Below are positions 45,239-54,375 of a DNA stretch of 64,000 bases, piece after piece. Location of the stretch: assembly GCF_015191005.1 (NCBI RefSeq), contig NZ_CP040442.1, forward strand, positions 1,612,001 through 1,676,000. Reading direction: 5' to 3'. How positions within the stretch are numbered: position 1 is the stretch's first letter; each line of letters opens with the position of its first letter. A model generated the notes under the pieces. That model was not told where the DNA came from. It did not search any database and worked only from the letters and a program-made list of their open reading frames with translations. This DNA is from Kaistella flava (ex Peng et al. 2021). Lineage in GTDB: Bacteria > Bacteroidota > Bacteroidia > Flavobacteriales > Weeksellaceae. Both the position numbers and the translations under genes were made by a program.

Positions 45239-45340
45239 TTGCAGCCCGACTTGAACGGAGCTCTTTCTAGTTGGTGGCTGAGCTTGTCGAAGCCACCAAT
45301 TAAAAAAGCGGGAGTGGAAGGCGGAAATGTCTGCCCAAAT
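45239..45340. repeat. Structured intergenic element, copy A
   Basis: Opens TTGCAGCCCGACTTGAACGG, then AGCTCTTT, a variable central hairpin TTGGTGGCT/AGCCACCAA (45271-45279 and 45291-45299), then AAAAAAGCGGGAGTGGAAGG and CGGAAATGTCTGCCC. Its left and right blocks match copy B at 58812-58897 almost base for base, while the centre differs. Confidence 0.75.
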
Positions 45341-45415
45341 AGAAAATAAAAAAATTCGGATTTGCTAAATATATTTTCTTATAAAAGTAGATATGACGAA
45401 TCTTTTAAACAAAAA

Positions 45416-45441
45416 AAATGTCCCTCTTTCGAAGGACATTT
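45416..45441 (-). terminator. Terminator of secDF
   Basis: 8-bp stem AAATGTCC/GGACATTT and a T-run on the minus strand (A-run 45411-45418), 19 nt past the secDF stop. Confidence 0.8.
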
Positions 45442-45459
45442 ATTATTTAAATATAAAAT

Positions 45460-48387
45460 TTATTTCTTAGTTCTTTTGTCAATGACTTCTACATCGACTG
45501 AAGTTCTACCGTGTAGTTTTTCTTCTGGTCCTTTTCCTTTCCCTTTTAAGAAATCATAAGCGATTGCCGAGGAAATAAAGATGGATGAATAAGTACCGAA
45601 ACCGATACCCAATAACAAGGCGAACATGAATCCTCTTAGGTTTTCTCCACCGAAAATAAAGATGGCCAAGATTACCAATATCGTGGTGAATGACGTATTG
45701 AACGTTCTACCCAAGGTACTTGAGATAGAGTCATCAAATAATCCTGCCAAAGTAAGGGATTTTTTCTCTCTTAAATATTCACGGATCCTGTCGAATACAA
45801 TTACGGTATCATTAATGGAATATCCTAATACCGTCAAAATTGCTGCAATGAAATCCTGGTTGATCTCCATGTTAAACGGCATGTATTTGTGCAGTAATGA
45901 ATAGGTTCCTAAGATGATAATCGCATCGTGAGCCAAACCAACAATTGCTCCTAAAGAGAACTGCCATTTGGTAAAGCGAACTAAAATATAAAGGAAGATT
46001 CCCGCTAAAGCTGCGATTACCGCGAACATTCCACCTGTTTTGATATCATCTGCAACGGTTGGTCCTACTTTGGTAGAAGACACGATTCCGGCATGAGAAG
46101 CATCTGGTGATTTGAATTCTTGTAAAGTTAAACCTGCTGGGAGTTCTGCTTTTAATCCTTCATATAATTTTTGCTCGATGGTTAGATCGGCTTTCAAAGA
46201 TTCGTCATCAATTAAATAATCCGTAGAGATTTTTAACTGGTTACCGCTTCCGAAAGTTTTTGCTTCTACAGCAGATAGTTTCCCATCTTCAGTAGAGAAC
46301 ATTTTGATTAAATCTTTTTCCGTTTTATCAGCATCAACTGGTTTATCGAATTTCACAACGTAGTTTCTACCACCTGTAAAGTCAATACCATATTTGAAGC
46401 CATTTACATAGATGGAAACTAAACTTCCAACAGTAAGAAATGCAGAGATGATGTAAGCATATTTTCTTTTTCCAATAAAGTCGATCCAAACATTTCTGAA
46501 TAAGTTTTTAGTCATAGGCGTCCAAACTGACAATCCTTTTCCTTTGTTCAATCTTGCAAAAATCATTACTCTTGATAACAATACCGAAGTAAAGAAGGTC
46601 ATCAAAATACCGATGATTAATGTTACTGCAAATCCTTTAATTGGACCTGTTCCGAAGATATACAAAACAATTGCAGTTAGAATCGTAGTCGAGTGACCAT
46701 CGATAATCGCCGAAAGTGCATGTTTGAAACCGTCTTTGTACGCTTCCAGAATACCTTTACCAGCGAAGAGTTCTTCTTTGGTTCTTTCATAAATAATTAC
46801 GTTGGTATCCACCGCCATCGCCATGGAGAGGACGATACCCGCGATACCAGGCAAGGTTAAGGTCGCATCTACAGAATCCATGATTCCGAAGATGTAGAAC
46901 AAGTTGATTACCATTGCAATAACCGCATAAACTCCAGCACCACCGTAGTAGAAAATGATATAACAAACAATTACTAAAAATGCGATCAAGAAAGAAAGCA
47001 TACCTGCGTCGATTGACTGTTGTCCTAATGATGGCCCAACAACATCTGCCTGTACAATTTTTGCACTTGCAGGAAGTTTACCAGCTCCTAAAACATTTAC
47101 TAAATCCTGAGCTTCTTCTTGAGAGAAGTTACCAGAGATTTGTGTTCTACCATTCGGGATTTCATTAACAACATTTGGTGCAGTATAAACTACATTATCC
47201 AAAGTAACTGCTACTGATTTGTTCACGTTTTTGGCAGTCATTGCTTTCCATTCTTTAGAACCTTTTGAGTCCATTTGCATGTCAACAACTACTCTACCCA
47301 TTTCGTCATAGTTAACTCTGGCAGATTCTACGGCACCATCAACAGGCGCTTTCTGGTTGATGTTACCACGAATAGCATAAAGTACTAAATTATTTGCGTC
47401 AGTAGATTCTGGCTTATATCCCCACATGAACTGGGTATATTTAATATTCGAAGGGCGAAGGTCTCTCGCAACTTTCGAATTTAAAATTTTATTAACTGCG
47501 GCAGTATCTGATAATTTAATGTTACCAACTCCACTTGATCTCAAAGAGTTCAACTGAAGCATATTCATTAAATTGGTATTTTTTGCAACACCGATAGAAT
47601 CCGCTTTCAAAGGAACAATAGTTGATAATTGCTCTAAGTAAGGAATAACTTCCTGAATCGTCTGTACTTCCCAGAACTGTAATTTTGCAGAAGTCGCCAA
47701 CATTTTCTTTACACGGTCGATATCTTTACTTCCTGGCATCTCTACCGAAATTCTACCTGTTCCAGGAACACGCTGAACGTTTGGCTGGGTAACACCCATT
47801 TTATCAATACGCGTTCTGATTACTTCGTAAGCAGCTCCTTCTGAAGCACTAATTTTTCTTCTAACGATATTTTTAACTTCATCATCAGATGAGTTGTATT
47901 TAATTTCTGTAAGATTGGTATTTCCGAAAATTTCTGGATCAGCCAATTTCAAGTTGGTTCCTTTTTCTTTATTTACCGCAGCAAATTCAGTAAAGAAATT
48001 CTCGATATAGTTTTTCGTAGAATTTTTCTGGTCTTTGTCTGTTCTGTCTAGCGCTTCCAAAAGAATTGGATTCGTAGAATATTGGGTTAAATCATTTACC
48101 AAATCTCTTTGGTTGATTTCCAAAAGAACGTTGATTCCTCCTTTCAAATCCAGACCCAACTTCATTTCTCTTTCTTTTGCTCTTGAATAATACAGTTTTG
48201 TAAATCCAAGATTAAGAGTGTCTTTAGAAAGACGAGCCATCTCTTTGTTATATTTTTCGGGATTGTTTCCCGCAATAGCAGTGGCCTGTCTTTCAACTTT
48301 ACCAGCATACCATGTTGGTAACAATTCGTTAAGACAAATAAGTCCCAGAATGACCGCAACCAGCGTAATAAGTCCTTTTCCTTGCAT
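45460..48387 (-). CDS. secDF: Fused protein-export subunit SecDF
   Basis: A 975-residue fusion of SecD and SecF, as usual in Bacteroidota. The SecD half has an N-terminal helix, KLGLDLKGGINVLLEI, a periplasmic P1 domain, and GMLSFLIAFLVI. The SecF half begins with YKYGIDFTGGRNYVV-like sequence (GIDFTGGRNYVVKFD) and ends in a membrane bundle with GYSINDTVIVFDRIRE. It uses proton-motive force to pull preproteins out of SecYEG. A terminator and a -7 element (48422-48429) mark it as its own unit. Confidence 0.95.
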   Translation of the reverse strand: MQGKGLITLVAVILGLICLNELLPTWYAGKVERQATAIAGNNPEKYNKEMARLSKDTLNLGFTKLYYSRAKEREMKLGLDLKGGINVLLEINQRDLVNDLTQYSTNPILLEALDRTDKDQKNSTKNYIENFFTEFAAVNKEKGTNLKLADPEIFGNTNLTEIKYNSSDDEVKNIVRRKISASEGAAYEVIRTRIDKMGVTQPNVQRVPGTGRISVEMPGSKDIDRVKKMLATSAKLQFWEVQTIQEVIPYLEQLSTIVPLKADSIGVAKNTNLMNMLQLNSLRSSGVGNIKLSDTAAVNKILNSKVARDLRPSNIKYTQFMWGYKPESTDANNLVLYAIRGNINQKAPVDGAVESARVNYDEMGRVVVDMQMDSKGSKEWKAMTAKNVNKSVAVTLDNVVYTAPNVVNEIPNGRTQISGNFSQEEAQDLVNVLGAGKLPASAKIVQADVVGPSLGQQSIDAGMLSFLIAFLVIVCYIIFYYGGAGVYAVIAMVINLFYIFGIMDSVDATLTLPGIAGIVLSMAMAVDTNVIIYERTKEELFAGKGILEAYKDGFKHALSAIIDGHSTTILTAIVLYIFGTGPIKGFAVTLIIGILMTFFTSVLLSRVMIFARLNKGKGLSVWTPMTKNLFRNVWIDFIGKRKYAYIISAFLTVGSLVSIYVNGFKYGIDFTGGRNYVVKFDKPVDADKTEKDLIKMFSTEDGKLSAVEAKTFGSGNQLKISTDYLIDDESLKADLTIEQKLYEGLKAELPAGLTLQEFKSPDASHAGIVSSTKVGPTVADDIKTGGMFAVIAALAGIFLYILVRFTKWQFSLGAIVGLAHDAIIILGTYSLLHKYMPFNMEINQDFIAAILTVLGYSINDTVIVFDRIREYLREKKSLTLAGLFDDSISSTLGRTFNTSFTTILVILAIFIFGGENLRGFMFALLLGIGFGTYSSIFISSAIAYDFLKGKGKGPEEKLHGRTSVDVEVIDKRTKK

Positions 48388-48421
48388 CGTTAATAGTTTA
48401 CAACATTAAAATTATAGTCGG

Positions 48422-48429
48422 CAAATATA
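48422..48429 (-). promoter_or_regulatory. Candidate -7 element of secDF
   Basis: TATATTTG on the minus strand, 34 nt before the ATG. No -33 TTTG at the expected spacing. Confidence 0.4.
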
Positions 48430-48645
48430 ATGATTTTCAATATAATTAAGGTTTATTTAACAATTGATTTTCAAAATTTCACAAACCAAGTGGTAGAAAG
48501 CTTTAACATAGCGATGAAAATTTAAACATGTTGATGCATAATCCCTACTATTTTTCGGGAAAAAACGTTATTAATGCAATCAGGAATTTTGAAATTTTGA
48601 TAGAATTAAATTCTATTTTTCTTTAAATTTTTTAATTATTTTTAG

Positions 48646-49104
48646 TCAATAATCTCGGTTTTTATCACTGGAAAACCAAGCTGGAAGTCGACTGGCGATG
48701 CTTTTGTTCTTATTTTCTAAACCATTGCGACTGCGTATTTTGTAGGCGATAAAGTTTTAAATGATGCTGAGATGTTCAAGATTATACGCCCAAAGAAATC
48801 CGTACGTTGTTGGAATAACCTACCAAACCTTATATTGAAAGAACGGATCACAAGGACTGTTAAAATAAAGAACATGTGATTTTACCGCAACTCCGCGGCT
48901 ATTAATAAAAACGGTTGATTTAGCAATATCATTAAAATGACTAACAAAACCACAATGAGTACACGCACACCGAATTTCATTATCGTCTTCTACTGAATAT
49001 TGGTTGGCTTAGCTCAGTTGCGACGGCATTTTTCGCACATTTCGGACAATCACATCGATGTGATCTAGGAAATCTTCGTTTTGTAAAGTGCAGGCATTGG
49101 ACAT
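48646..49104 (-). pseudogene. Decayed zinc-ribbon protein gene
   Basis: On the minus strand a broken reading frame can be followed from ATG at 49104 to a stop at 48646. Two frameshifts are needed in the first 120 nt, and two in-frame stops (48820-48822 and within 48751-48760) interrupt the rest. Pieces read DHIDVI, CPKCAKNAVATELS, VEDDNEIRCACTHCGFVSHF, FLWAYNLEHLSII, RSRNGLENKNKSIASRLPAW. Two CxxC pairs suggest a zinc ribbon. The later half stays in one frame for over 100 codons apart from the stops, which chance would rarely give. Family unknown to me; relatives may exist intact in sister species. Confidence 0.6.
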
Positions 49105-49288
49105 TATTCGACAATTTAAAATATAAATATGGAATTCAAATTTATAAAATTGCGAGATTATTAAAAAGATAAATGACACAATTGCTCTCATTATTCACTT
49201 CTAAAAATCATTTTAAATCGAATTAAAAATGAATTGCATAATAATTGATAGTATTCACCCATCAATCTAACATTTATAAAATACTATT

Positions 49289-50275
49289 ATGGAAAATGAA
49301 AAAATAACATACGGAGACCTGCATGGCAAAACGGTAGTGATCACAGGAGGAACTAGTGGCGTCGGAAGAGCAGCCGCGGAAGCATTTGCTTTAGAAGGTT
49401 GTAATGTAGTGATTGCCGCCAGAGGTCAGGAAGGATTAGATGAAACCGTTGCTTTATGTCACGATTTAGAAGTAGTTGCCGTAGGCATTCAAACCGACGT
49501 TTCCGATGCGCAACAAGTTCAACGTCTGGCAGAACGTGCATTACAATTTAATGGCAGAATCGATATCTGGGTCAATAATGCCGGAGTAATGGCAAGCGGT
49601 AAATTTGAAGAAATCCCAATTGAAACGATGGATCAAGTGGTGAAAACTAATTTATTAGGTTTTTTACACGGAGCTCATGCAGTTCTGCCGATATTTAAAA
49701 AACAAAAAGAAGGAATTTTAATTAATAATGTTTCTATTGGTGGCTGGATGCCAGCTCCTTATTCTACCGCTTATTCAAGCACCAAGTTTGGAATACGAGG
49801 AATGGTAGAAGGTTTGCAAGGTGAAGTTTCCGATGAACCAAACATTCATATTGTTGGATTATATCCTGGAATTCAAAGATCGACCGGGAATATGCACTCC
49901 GCAAAATATTCAGGATTGGATTTCAAGATTCCACCGTTTTCAGTAGATCCACGTGAATTGGCATCTCAAATGGTTGAAGCTGCAAAAAATCCGAGAAAAA
50001 GTATTATCACCGACGGTTATGCACAAGTATCGAAAATACTCTATAGCTTATTTCCGCGAGCAATTATTAATACAGCTTCAGCAGCTTTAAGATTAGTGAT
50101 GAAAGATGATGCTACAACCAATACTGATGGGAATGTAAATTATCAATCCAAAGATCCGATGAGGATTTATGGTGAACTGGCGATTCCTGTTCCATCGAAA
50201 AAAACGAAAACCGTTATGATGATGGCCGCTGGAATTTTAATTGGTTTCCTTTATATTAAATCAAAGAAAAAATAA
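49289..50275 (+). CDS. Short-chain dehydrogenase with C-terminal membrane helix
   Basis: A 328-residue SDR. Cofactor-binding TGGTSGVG, NNAG, serine block NNVSIGG and Tyr-x3-Lys in YSSTKFG. After the catalytic core, about 75 residues follow and end in a membrane-spanning segment (MMMAAGILIGFLYI) with a lysine tail. Substrate unknown; the C-terminal anchor suggests action on a lipid or membrane substrate. It is plus-strand, opposite to arsM, and shares a bidirectional terminator at 50297-50324 with it. Confidence 0.87.
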   Translation: MENEKITYGDLHGKTVVITGGTSGVGRAAAEAFALEGCNVVIAARGQEGLDETVALCHDLEVVAVGIQTDVSDAQQVQRLAERALQFNGRIDIWVNNAGVMASGKFEEIPIETMDQVVKTNLLGFLHGAHAVLPIFKKQKEGILINNVSIGGWMPAPYSTAYSSTKFGIRGMVEGLQGEVSDEPNIHIVGLYPGIQRSTGNMHSAKYSGLDFKIPPFSVDPRELASQMVEAAKNPRKSIITDGYAQVSKILYSLFPRAIINTASAALRLVMKDDATTNTDGNVNYQSKDPMRIYGELAIPVPSKKTKTVMMMAAGILIGFLYIKSKKK

Positions 50276-50296
50276 CTGTTCAACTTTATCTGAATA

Positions 50297-50324
50297 AAAA
50301 AGCAAGAAATCAATCTTGCTTTTT
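50297..50324. terminator. Bidirectional terminator between SDR and arsM
   Basis: 11-bp perfect stem AAAAAGCAAGA/TCTTGCTTTTT with a 6-nt loop; flanking A and T runs serve both convergent genes. Confidence 0.85.
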
Positions 50325-50362
50325 CTATTTTGTAAATGTAAGTTTAGGAATGTTTCAATTTC

Positions 50363-51196
50363 TTAACAACATGTTGGTCCGCAACATTCATCTAATTTTT
50401 CAGCGTAAACCGTAATACTGAAAATAATATTCTGGTTGGAATTATAGGTTTCGATTTCTTCTTCGTTCAGATAATTTTTCAAAATATCATTCGGAATAAT
50501 GATTGGTTTTTCTTTTTGAATAGTGATGTTTTTAAAACCAGAATTTTTAATAATATCTAAATAATCGTCTTTCTGAATCGCACTTGCGACGCAACCTGCA
50601 TACATTTCGGCAGCATTTTTAATTCTTTTCGGAAGATCGCCAGTCAATACAATATCTGAAATACTGAAATGTCCGCCGACTTTCAAAATTCGGTGAACTT
50701 CACTAAAAGCTTTTGGCTTATTAGGAACTAAATTCATCACACAATTACTCACCACAACATCTGCAATATTACTCATTGTCGGAATATTTTCAAGATCGCC
50801 TAATCTGAATTCAACATTATTGAAATTCAATTTATCAGCATTCGATCGGGCTTTATCAATCATTTCTGGTGTAAAATCGATTCCGATTACTTTTCCCGTT
50901 TCGCCTGTTTCATGTCTGGCTACGAAACAATCATTACCGGCACCACTTCCTAAATCCACAACTGTATTTCCCGGTTGAATTTTGGCAAATTCTGTTGGCA
51001 AACCACAACCCAATTTTAAATCAGCTTCGGCGTTATATCCTTCCAAATGATCGTATTCATCACTCATTACATTATAAACTTCAGTCGTGCAGCCGCCACT
51101 TCCACAGCAAGAAGATGCGTTGGTTTGCTGGTCTTGTAAAGCAATCTCACTGTATTTTTGCTTTACCATTTCTTTGATTTCTTCGTTGGTATTCAT
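50363..51196 (-). CDS. arsM: Arsenite S-adenosylmethionine methyltransferase
   Basis: A 277-residue ArsM. The SAM motif is VVDLGSGAGNDCFVARHE, followed by GIDFTPEMI and GHFSISDIV. Cysteines that can bind As(III) are in SSCCGSGGC (N-terminal), VSNCVMNL, YAGCVASA and the C-terminal DECCGPTCC. It methylates arsenite to less toxic or volatile forms in the cytoplasm. arsR lies upstream on the same strand, and a heptamer repeat (51211-51266) begins 14 nt before the arsM start, so arsM expression may depend on repeat number. Confidence 0.93.
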   Translation of the reverse strand: MNTNEEIKEMVKQKYSEIALQDQQTNASSCCGSGGCTTEVYNVMSDEYDHLEGYNAEADLKLGCGLPTEFAKIQPGNTVVDLGSGAGNDCFVARHETGETGKVIGIDFTPEMIDKARSNADKLNFNNVEFRLGDLENIPTMSNIADVVVSNCVMNLVPNKPKAFSEVHRILKVGGHFSISDIVLTGDLPKRIKNAAEMYAGCVASAIQKDDYLDIIKNSGFKNITIQKEKPIIIPNDILKNYLNEEEIETYNSNQNIIFSITVYAEKLDECCGPTCC

Positions 51197-51210
51197 TGTG
51201 ATTTAGTTAG

Positions 51211-51266
51211 GTGTTGGATGTTAGGTGTTAGATGTTGGATGTTGGATGTTGGATGTTGGACGTTGG
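51211..51266. repeat. Heptanucleotide tandem repeat (ATGTTGG)8
   Basis: Eight consecutive 7-nt units; five read ATGTTGG or differ from it by one base only at a single place, the others are one or two changes away. It sits between arsR and arsM, immediately upstream of the arsM start on the minus strand, outside both genes. Confidence 0.8.
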
Positions 51267-51334
51267 AAGATAGATTTTAGATAAAAGACTGATAATCATT
51301 TGTTCCAAAAAAAAGATTAAATGCTTTTTGAATC

Positions 51335-51664
51335 TTAACAACACGTTATTCTTTCGGCGAGTTTAGTGGAGATTTCTTTAAAATAAAGATGCAGTTTTTC
51401 GATGATATTTTCATTAAGGCAATAGCAAACAGAATTTCCTTCTATTGTTCCTTTGATGATTCCAGCGTTTTTCATTTCCTTTAAATGTTGAGAAACGGTC
51501 GGTTGTGCGAGCGGAAGTTCGGAAACGATTTCTCCGCAAATGCATTCGTTTACTTTTAAAAGATGTTCGAGAATAGCAACTCTAGCTGGATGTGCCAAAG
51601 CTTTTGCAATCTTTGCTAATTCAATTTGTTCGTCTGAAAAGTGCTCGATTTTACTTGCTCCCAT
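51335..51664 (-). CDS. arsR: ArsR-family metalloid-responsive repressor
   Basis: A 109-residue winged-helix repressor. DNA-reading helix region LAQPTVSQHLKEMKNAGII; an ECICGEI motif resembles the ELCVCDL metal-binding loop of ArsR, with another two cysteines at the C-terminus (ITCC). It should release DNA when arsenite binds. A near-perfect 16-bp palindrome lies upstream at 51678-51693. It precedes arsM on the same strand and probably controls it. Confidence 0.9.
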   Translation of the reverse strand: MGASKIEHFSDEQIELAKIAKALAHPARVAILEHLLKVNECICGEIVSELPLAQPTVSQHLKEMKNAGIIKGTIEGNSVCYCLNENIIEKLHLYFKEISTKLAERITCC

Positions 51665-51677
51665 ATCATTATTCTAT

Positions 51678-51693
51678 ATTGTAATATTACGAT
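51678..51693. promoter_or_regulatory. Candidate ArsR operator
   Basis: ATTGTAATATTACGAT, a palindrome except at one symmetric base pair (AT-x-GTAATATTAC-x-AT), 13 nt upstream of the arsR ATG. Position and symmetry fit an autoregulatory site. Confidence 0.45.
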
Positions 51694-51839
51694 AAATGAT
51701 TAAATTGAAGTAAAAATTTTGATAGAAATTTTAAATCATTTTTCAATTAATGATTTTATTTAAGCAATATTTAAATGAAAATAAACCCTATTTTTGTTGA
51801 AGATACTAGCATTAATTCAGAAAAATAAATAGAAATAGA

Positions 51840-52208
51840 ATGACCAATAAATTAGATTTAAGACCCACTTTAGAAATAGAAATTTTAGAAACAAGTACCG
51901 CAATTGAACAATTTCAAAACCAAACTTTACGGCCCATTTTAAAATTACAGAACGATATTTACGCTTCCTTATTTGCAACTTATGCAATGCGCCAGAAAGC
52001 AGATTACGACTCTTTATCCGGTGCAAAAAAAAGAACATTTATCGAGCAAAGTTTACAAAAAGACAGCGTACTCAAAAATACCTTCATCGGAATAACAATC
52101 GGCATGTTTACCTTAGAAGAAATCGAGACTTATAGTATGGAAAGCAAAGAGTATAACAGAAGAATTATCACGATGCTGATTGAAAGATTAAAGAGCGAAA
52201 CAAAGTAA
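51840..52208 (+). CDS. Conserved hypothetical protein
   Basis: A 122-residue soluble protein, all helical by pattern. Blocks such as EQFQNQTLRPILKLQNDIY, RTFIEQSLQKDSVLKNTFIG and RIITMLIERLK recall a small Bacteroidota family that I know only as a hypothetical, sometimes labelled glyoxalase without clear support. No signal peptide or metal motif is evident. It is convergent with dedA through the terminator at 52260-52283. Confidence 0.65.
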   Translation: MTNKLDLRPTLEIEILETSTAIEQFQNQTLRPILKLQNDIYASLFATYAMRQKADYDSLSGAKKRTFIEQSLQKDSVLKNTFIGITIGMFTLEEIETYSMESKEYNRRIITMLIERLKSETK

Positions 52209-52259
52209 TCTCGGATACTTAATTCAAATTCAAGATTTTAAAAATTTCAAAATAAAAAA

Positions 52260-52283
52260 AACAGCATTCTTTCGAATGCTGTT
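52260..52283 (-). terminator. Terminator of dedA
   Basis: 10-bp perfect stem AACAGCATTC/GAATGCTGTT with loop TTTC, 23 nt past the dedA stop; T-run on the minus strand. Confidence 0.8.
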
Positions 52284-52305
52284 CAATATTATAACAAGAT
52301 GTTAT

Positions 52306-53001
52306 TTATCCGTGAGTATCAATTTCGTCCTTAACTTCTTCTTTCTTTTTACCAAAGAAAAATTTCATAATAATTGGAACAGTAGTAATCAATACGATGA
52401 TAATGATGATCATTTCTAAATGCGATTTCAAATCAATATCAAATTGATTCTTAAATAAAGCATCTAAATAATGTCCCGCAAAAATTAGCGAGAATGACCA
52501 TAAAAAGGCACCGATAATATTATCAATTAAAAATCGGGTTTTATCCATTTTCACAATTCCTGCAACAATTGGAGTAAAGGTTCTTACAATCGGTAAGAAT
52601 CTCGCCATAATTACAGCTAAAGCACCATGCTGCTCAAAGAAATCGTGTGCTTGAAAAAGATATTTCTTTTTGAAAAGGAAGGTATCTTCTTTTTTATAAA
52701 GAGAAGGACCCGCTTTTACACCAAACCAGTAACCGATTTCATTTCCGATCACCGCTGCAATTGCAACTGAGGTTGCTAAAATCGTAGTATCCAGAAAATC
52801 GCTTCCGGTAGAACCAAAAGTTTCTTTAATAATTTCAACTGCATAGATTCCTGACACAAACAGTAAACTGTCACCAGGAAGGAAAAATCCAACAAATAAA
52901 CCTGTTTCCGCGAAGATAATAAATAAGATGAGCCAAAAACCACCCATCTTTATGTAAAACTCAGGATTCAAGAAATCCTTCCAACTTTCAAAATGCTCCA
53001 T
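52306..53001 (-). CDS. DedA-family membrane protein
   Basis: A 231-residue DedA/VTT protein with about five hydrophobic segments. Typical blocks are ETGLFVGFFLPGDSLLFVSG, GNEIGYWFG and ARFLPIVRTFTPIVAG. DedA proteins are now linked to phospholipid and undecaprenyl phosphate flipping; the substrate here cannot be specified. A -7 element 5 nt before the ATG suggests a nearly leaderless mRNA. Confidence 0.9.
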   Translation of the reverse strand: MEHFESWKDFLNPEFYIKMGGFWLILFIIFAETGLFVGFFLPGDSLLFVSGIYAVEIIKETFGSTGSDFLDTTILATSVAIAAVIGNEIGYWFGVKAGPSLYKKEDTFLFKKKYLFQAHDFFEQHGALAVIMARFLPIVRTFTPIVAGIVKMDKTRFLIDNIIGAFLWSFSLIFAGHYLDALFKNQFDIDLKSHLEMIIIIIVLITTVPIIMKFFFGKKKEEVKDEIDTHG

Positions 53002-53006
53002 ATTTG

Positions 53007-53014
53007 CAAAGATA
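53007..53014 (-). promoter_or_regulatory. Candidate -7 element of dedA
   Basis: TATCTTTG on the minus strand, 5 nt before the ATG at 53001. Confidence 0.5.
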
Positions 53015-53064
53015 ATAAAAGACAGCGTCTATCAATATTAAGTATTTGTTAAAGTTTGCTAAAT

Positions 53065-54177
53065 TTAAAGTAAAAAGTCGTCACCTTCAACAGCCGTTCC
53101 ATCGGCCATTAAGAAGGCTTTTAGGAAAGGAGTTAAATCACCATTCATTACTCCATCAACATCTGAAGTTTCATGACCGGACCGAACATCTTTTATCAAC
53201 TTATAAGGATGCATTACATAGTTCCTGATCTGGCTTCCCCACTCGATTTTCATCTTACCAGCTTCAATTTCTGTTCTGGCTTTCATGCGCTCTTCAAGTT
53301 CCATTTCATATAATCGGGAACGCAATAACTGCATTGCTTTTTCTTTATTTTGAAGTTGAGAACGGGATTCAGAATTTTCAATAATAATTCCGGTTGGTGC
53401 GTGACGCAATCGAACTGCAGTTTCTACCTTATTTACATTTTGTCCACCTGCTCCACTAGAACGCATCGTTTCAAAGGAAATATCTGCAGGATTGATATTG
53501 ATTTCAATCGTATCATCGACCAAAGGATAAACATAAACCGACACAAAACTTGTATGGCGTTTGGCATTAGAATCGAACGGCGAAATTCTCACCAAACGGT
53601 GTACCCCATTTTCTCCGCGTAAATAACCGAAAGCAAATTCGCCATCAATTTCTAAAGTCACCGTTTTGATACCGGCAACCTCACCAGCTTGATAATTCAG
53701 TTCTCGGATTTTATAACCTTGATTTTCGGCCCACATCGTGTACATTCTCATCAACATCGAAGCCCAGTCGCACGATTCTGTTCCTCCAGCTCCAGCGGTA
53801 ATTTGAAGCACCGCAGAAAGTTCATCACCTTCATTCGAAAGCATGTTTTTAAATTCCAGATCATCGATTTTTTGTACAAGTACCGGGAAGGCTTCATTAA
53901 GTTCTTTTTCAGAATCAGGATCTTCTTTGGCAAAATCCATTAAGACCTGAATATCTTCAAAACGAGCAAAAATCTCTTCATAATCATTCACCCATTTCTT
54001 CTTGGAACGAAGCTGCTTCATAAAAACTTCTGCTTCTTTCGGATGATCCCAAAATTCGGGCGACACCGTTTTTTCTTCGTCGTTTGAAATTTCAATTTTC
54101 TTTCGGTCGATTTGTAAGTGTTTGTACAATTCTCCAATTCTGGATTGAACGTCTTTTATTTGGTCGCTGTTAATCAT
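53065..54177 (-). CDS. prfB: Peptide chain release factor 2
   Basis: A 370-residue RF2. The stop-codon-reading SPF tripeptide is at 199-201 and the peptidyl-tRNA hydrolysis GGQ at 244-246 ([10 protein letters not shown]). The N-terminal domain is continuous from ATG 54177, with no internal stop after about codon 25, where many bacteria keep a UGA and a programmed +1 frameshift. So this copy appears to lack the autoregulatory frameshift. A TATTTTTG -7 element ends 8 nt before the ATG. Confidence 0.95.
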   Translation of the reverse strand: MINSDQIKDVQSRIGELYKHLQIDRKKIEISNDEEKTVSPEFWDHPKEAEVFMKQLRSKKKWVNDYEEIFARFEDIQVLMDFAKEDPDSEKELNEAFPVLVQKIDDLEFKNMLSNEGDELSAVLQITAGAGGTESCDWASMLMRMYTMWAENQGYKIRELNYQAGEVAGIKTVTLEIDGEFAFGYLRGENGVHRLVRISPFDSNAKRHTSFVSVYVYPLVDDTIEININPADISFETMRSSGAGGQNVNKVETAVRLRHAPTGIIIENSESRSQLQNKEKAMQLLRSRLYEMELEERMKARTEIEAGKMKIEWGSQIRNYVMHPYKLIKDVRSGHETSDVDGVMNGDLTPFLKAFLMADGTAVEGDDFLL

Positions 54178-54185
54178 AAGTGATG

Positions 54186-54193
54186 CAAAAATA
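54186..54193 (-). promoter_or_regulatory. Candidate -7 element of prfB
   Basis: TATTTTTG on the minus strand, 8 nt before the prfB ATG. Confidence 0.45.
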
Positions 54194-54331
54194 CTTAAAA
54201 ATGTTTTAAAAAAATTAGAAAAGAAACCTATTTAAAAATAATAAAAAAGTCAAAAATCAACTTGATTTTAAGATTGTATTCAATCTCTATATAATAATTA
54301 ATTTATTCCCCTACTTTAAAAAAACAGAAAA

Positions 54332-54350
54332 GCCCGAAAGTGATTCGGGC
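54332..54350 (-). terminator. Terminator of the 54.4 kb lipoprotein gene
   Basis: 7-bp perfect stem GCCCGAA/TTCGGGC with a 5-nt loop and T-run on the minus strand, 25 nt past the gene end. Confidence 0.75.
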
Positions 54351-54375
54351 CTTTCCAGTTCGTATCGTAAATTAA

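Larger units (their letters stand above)
44941..45459. other. Intergenic gap with structured repeat and terminator
   Basis: Between the MFS gene and secDF. It holds a CACAAAGACGC fragment near 45031-45050, the structured element at 45239-45340 and the secDF terminator at 45416-45441. No ORF was recognised. Confidence 0.65.

Noticed and set aside
49009..49191. 60-residue minus-strand ORF upstream of the SDR gene
   Set aside because: Its second half is the first fragment of the zinc-ribbon pseudogene; it is not an intact gene.
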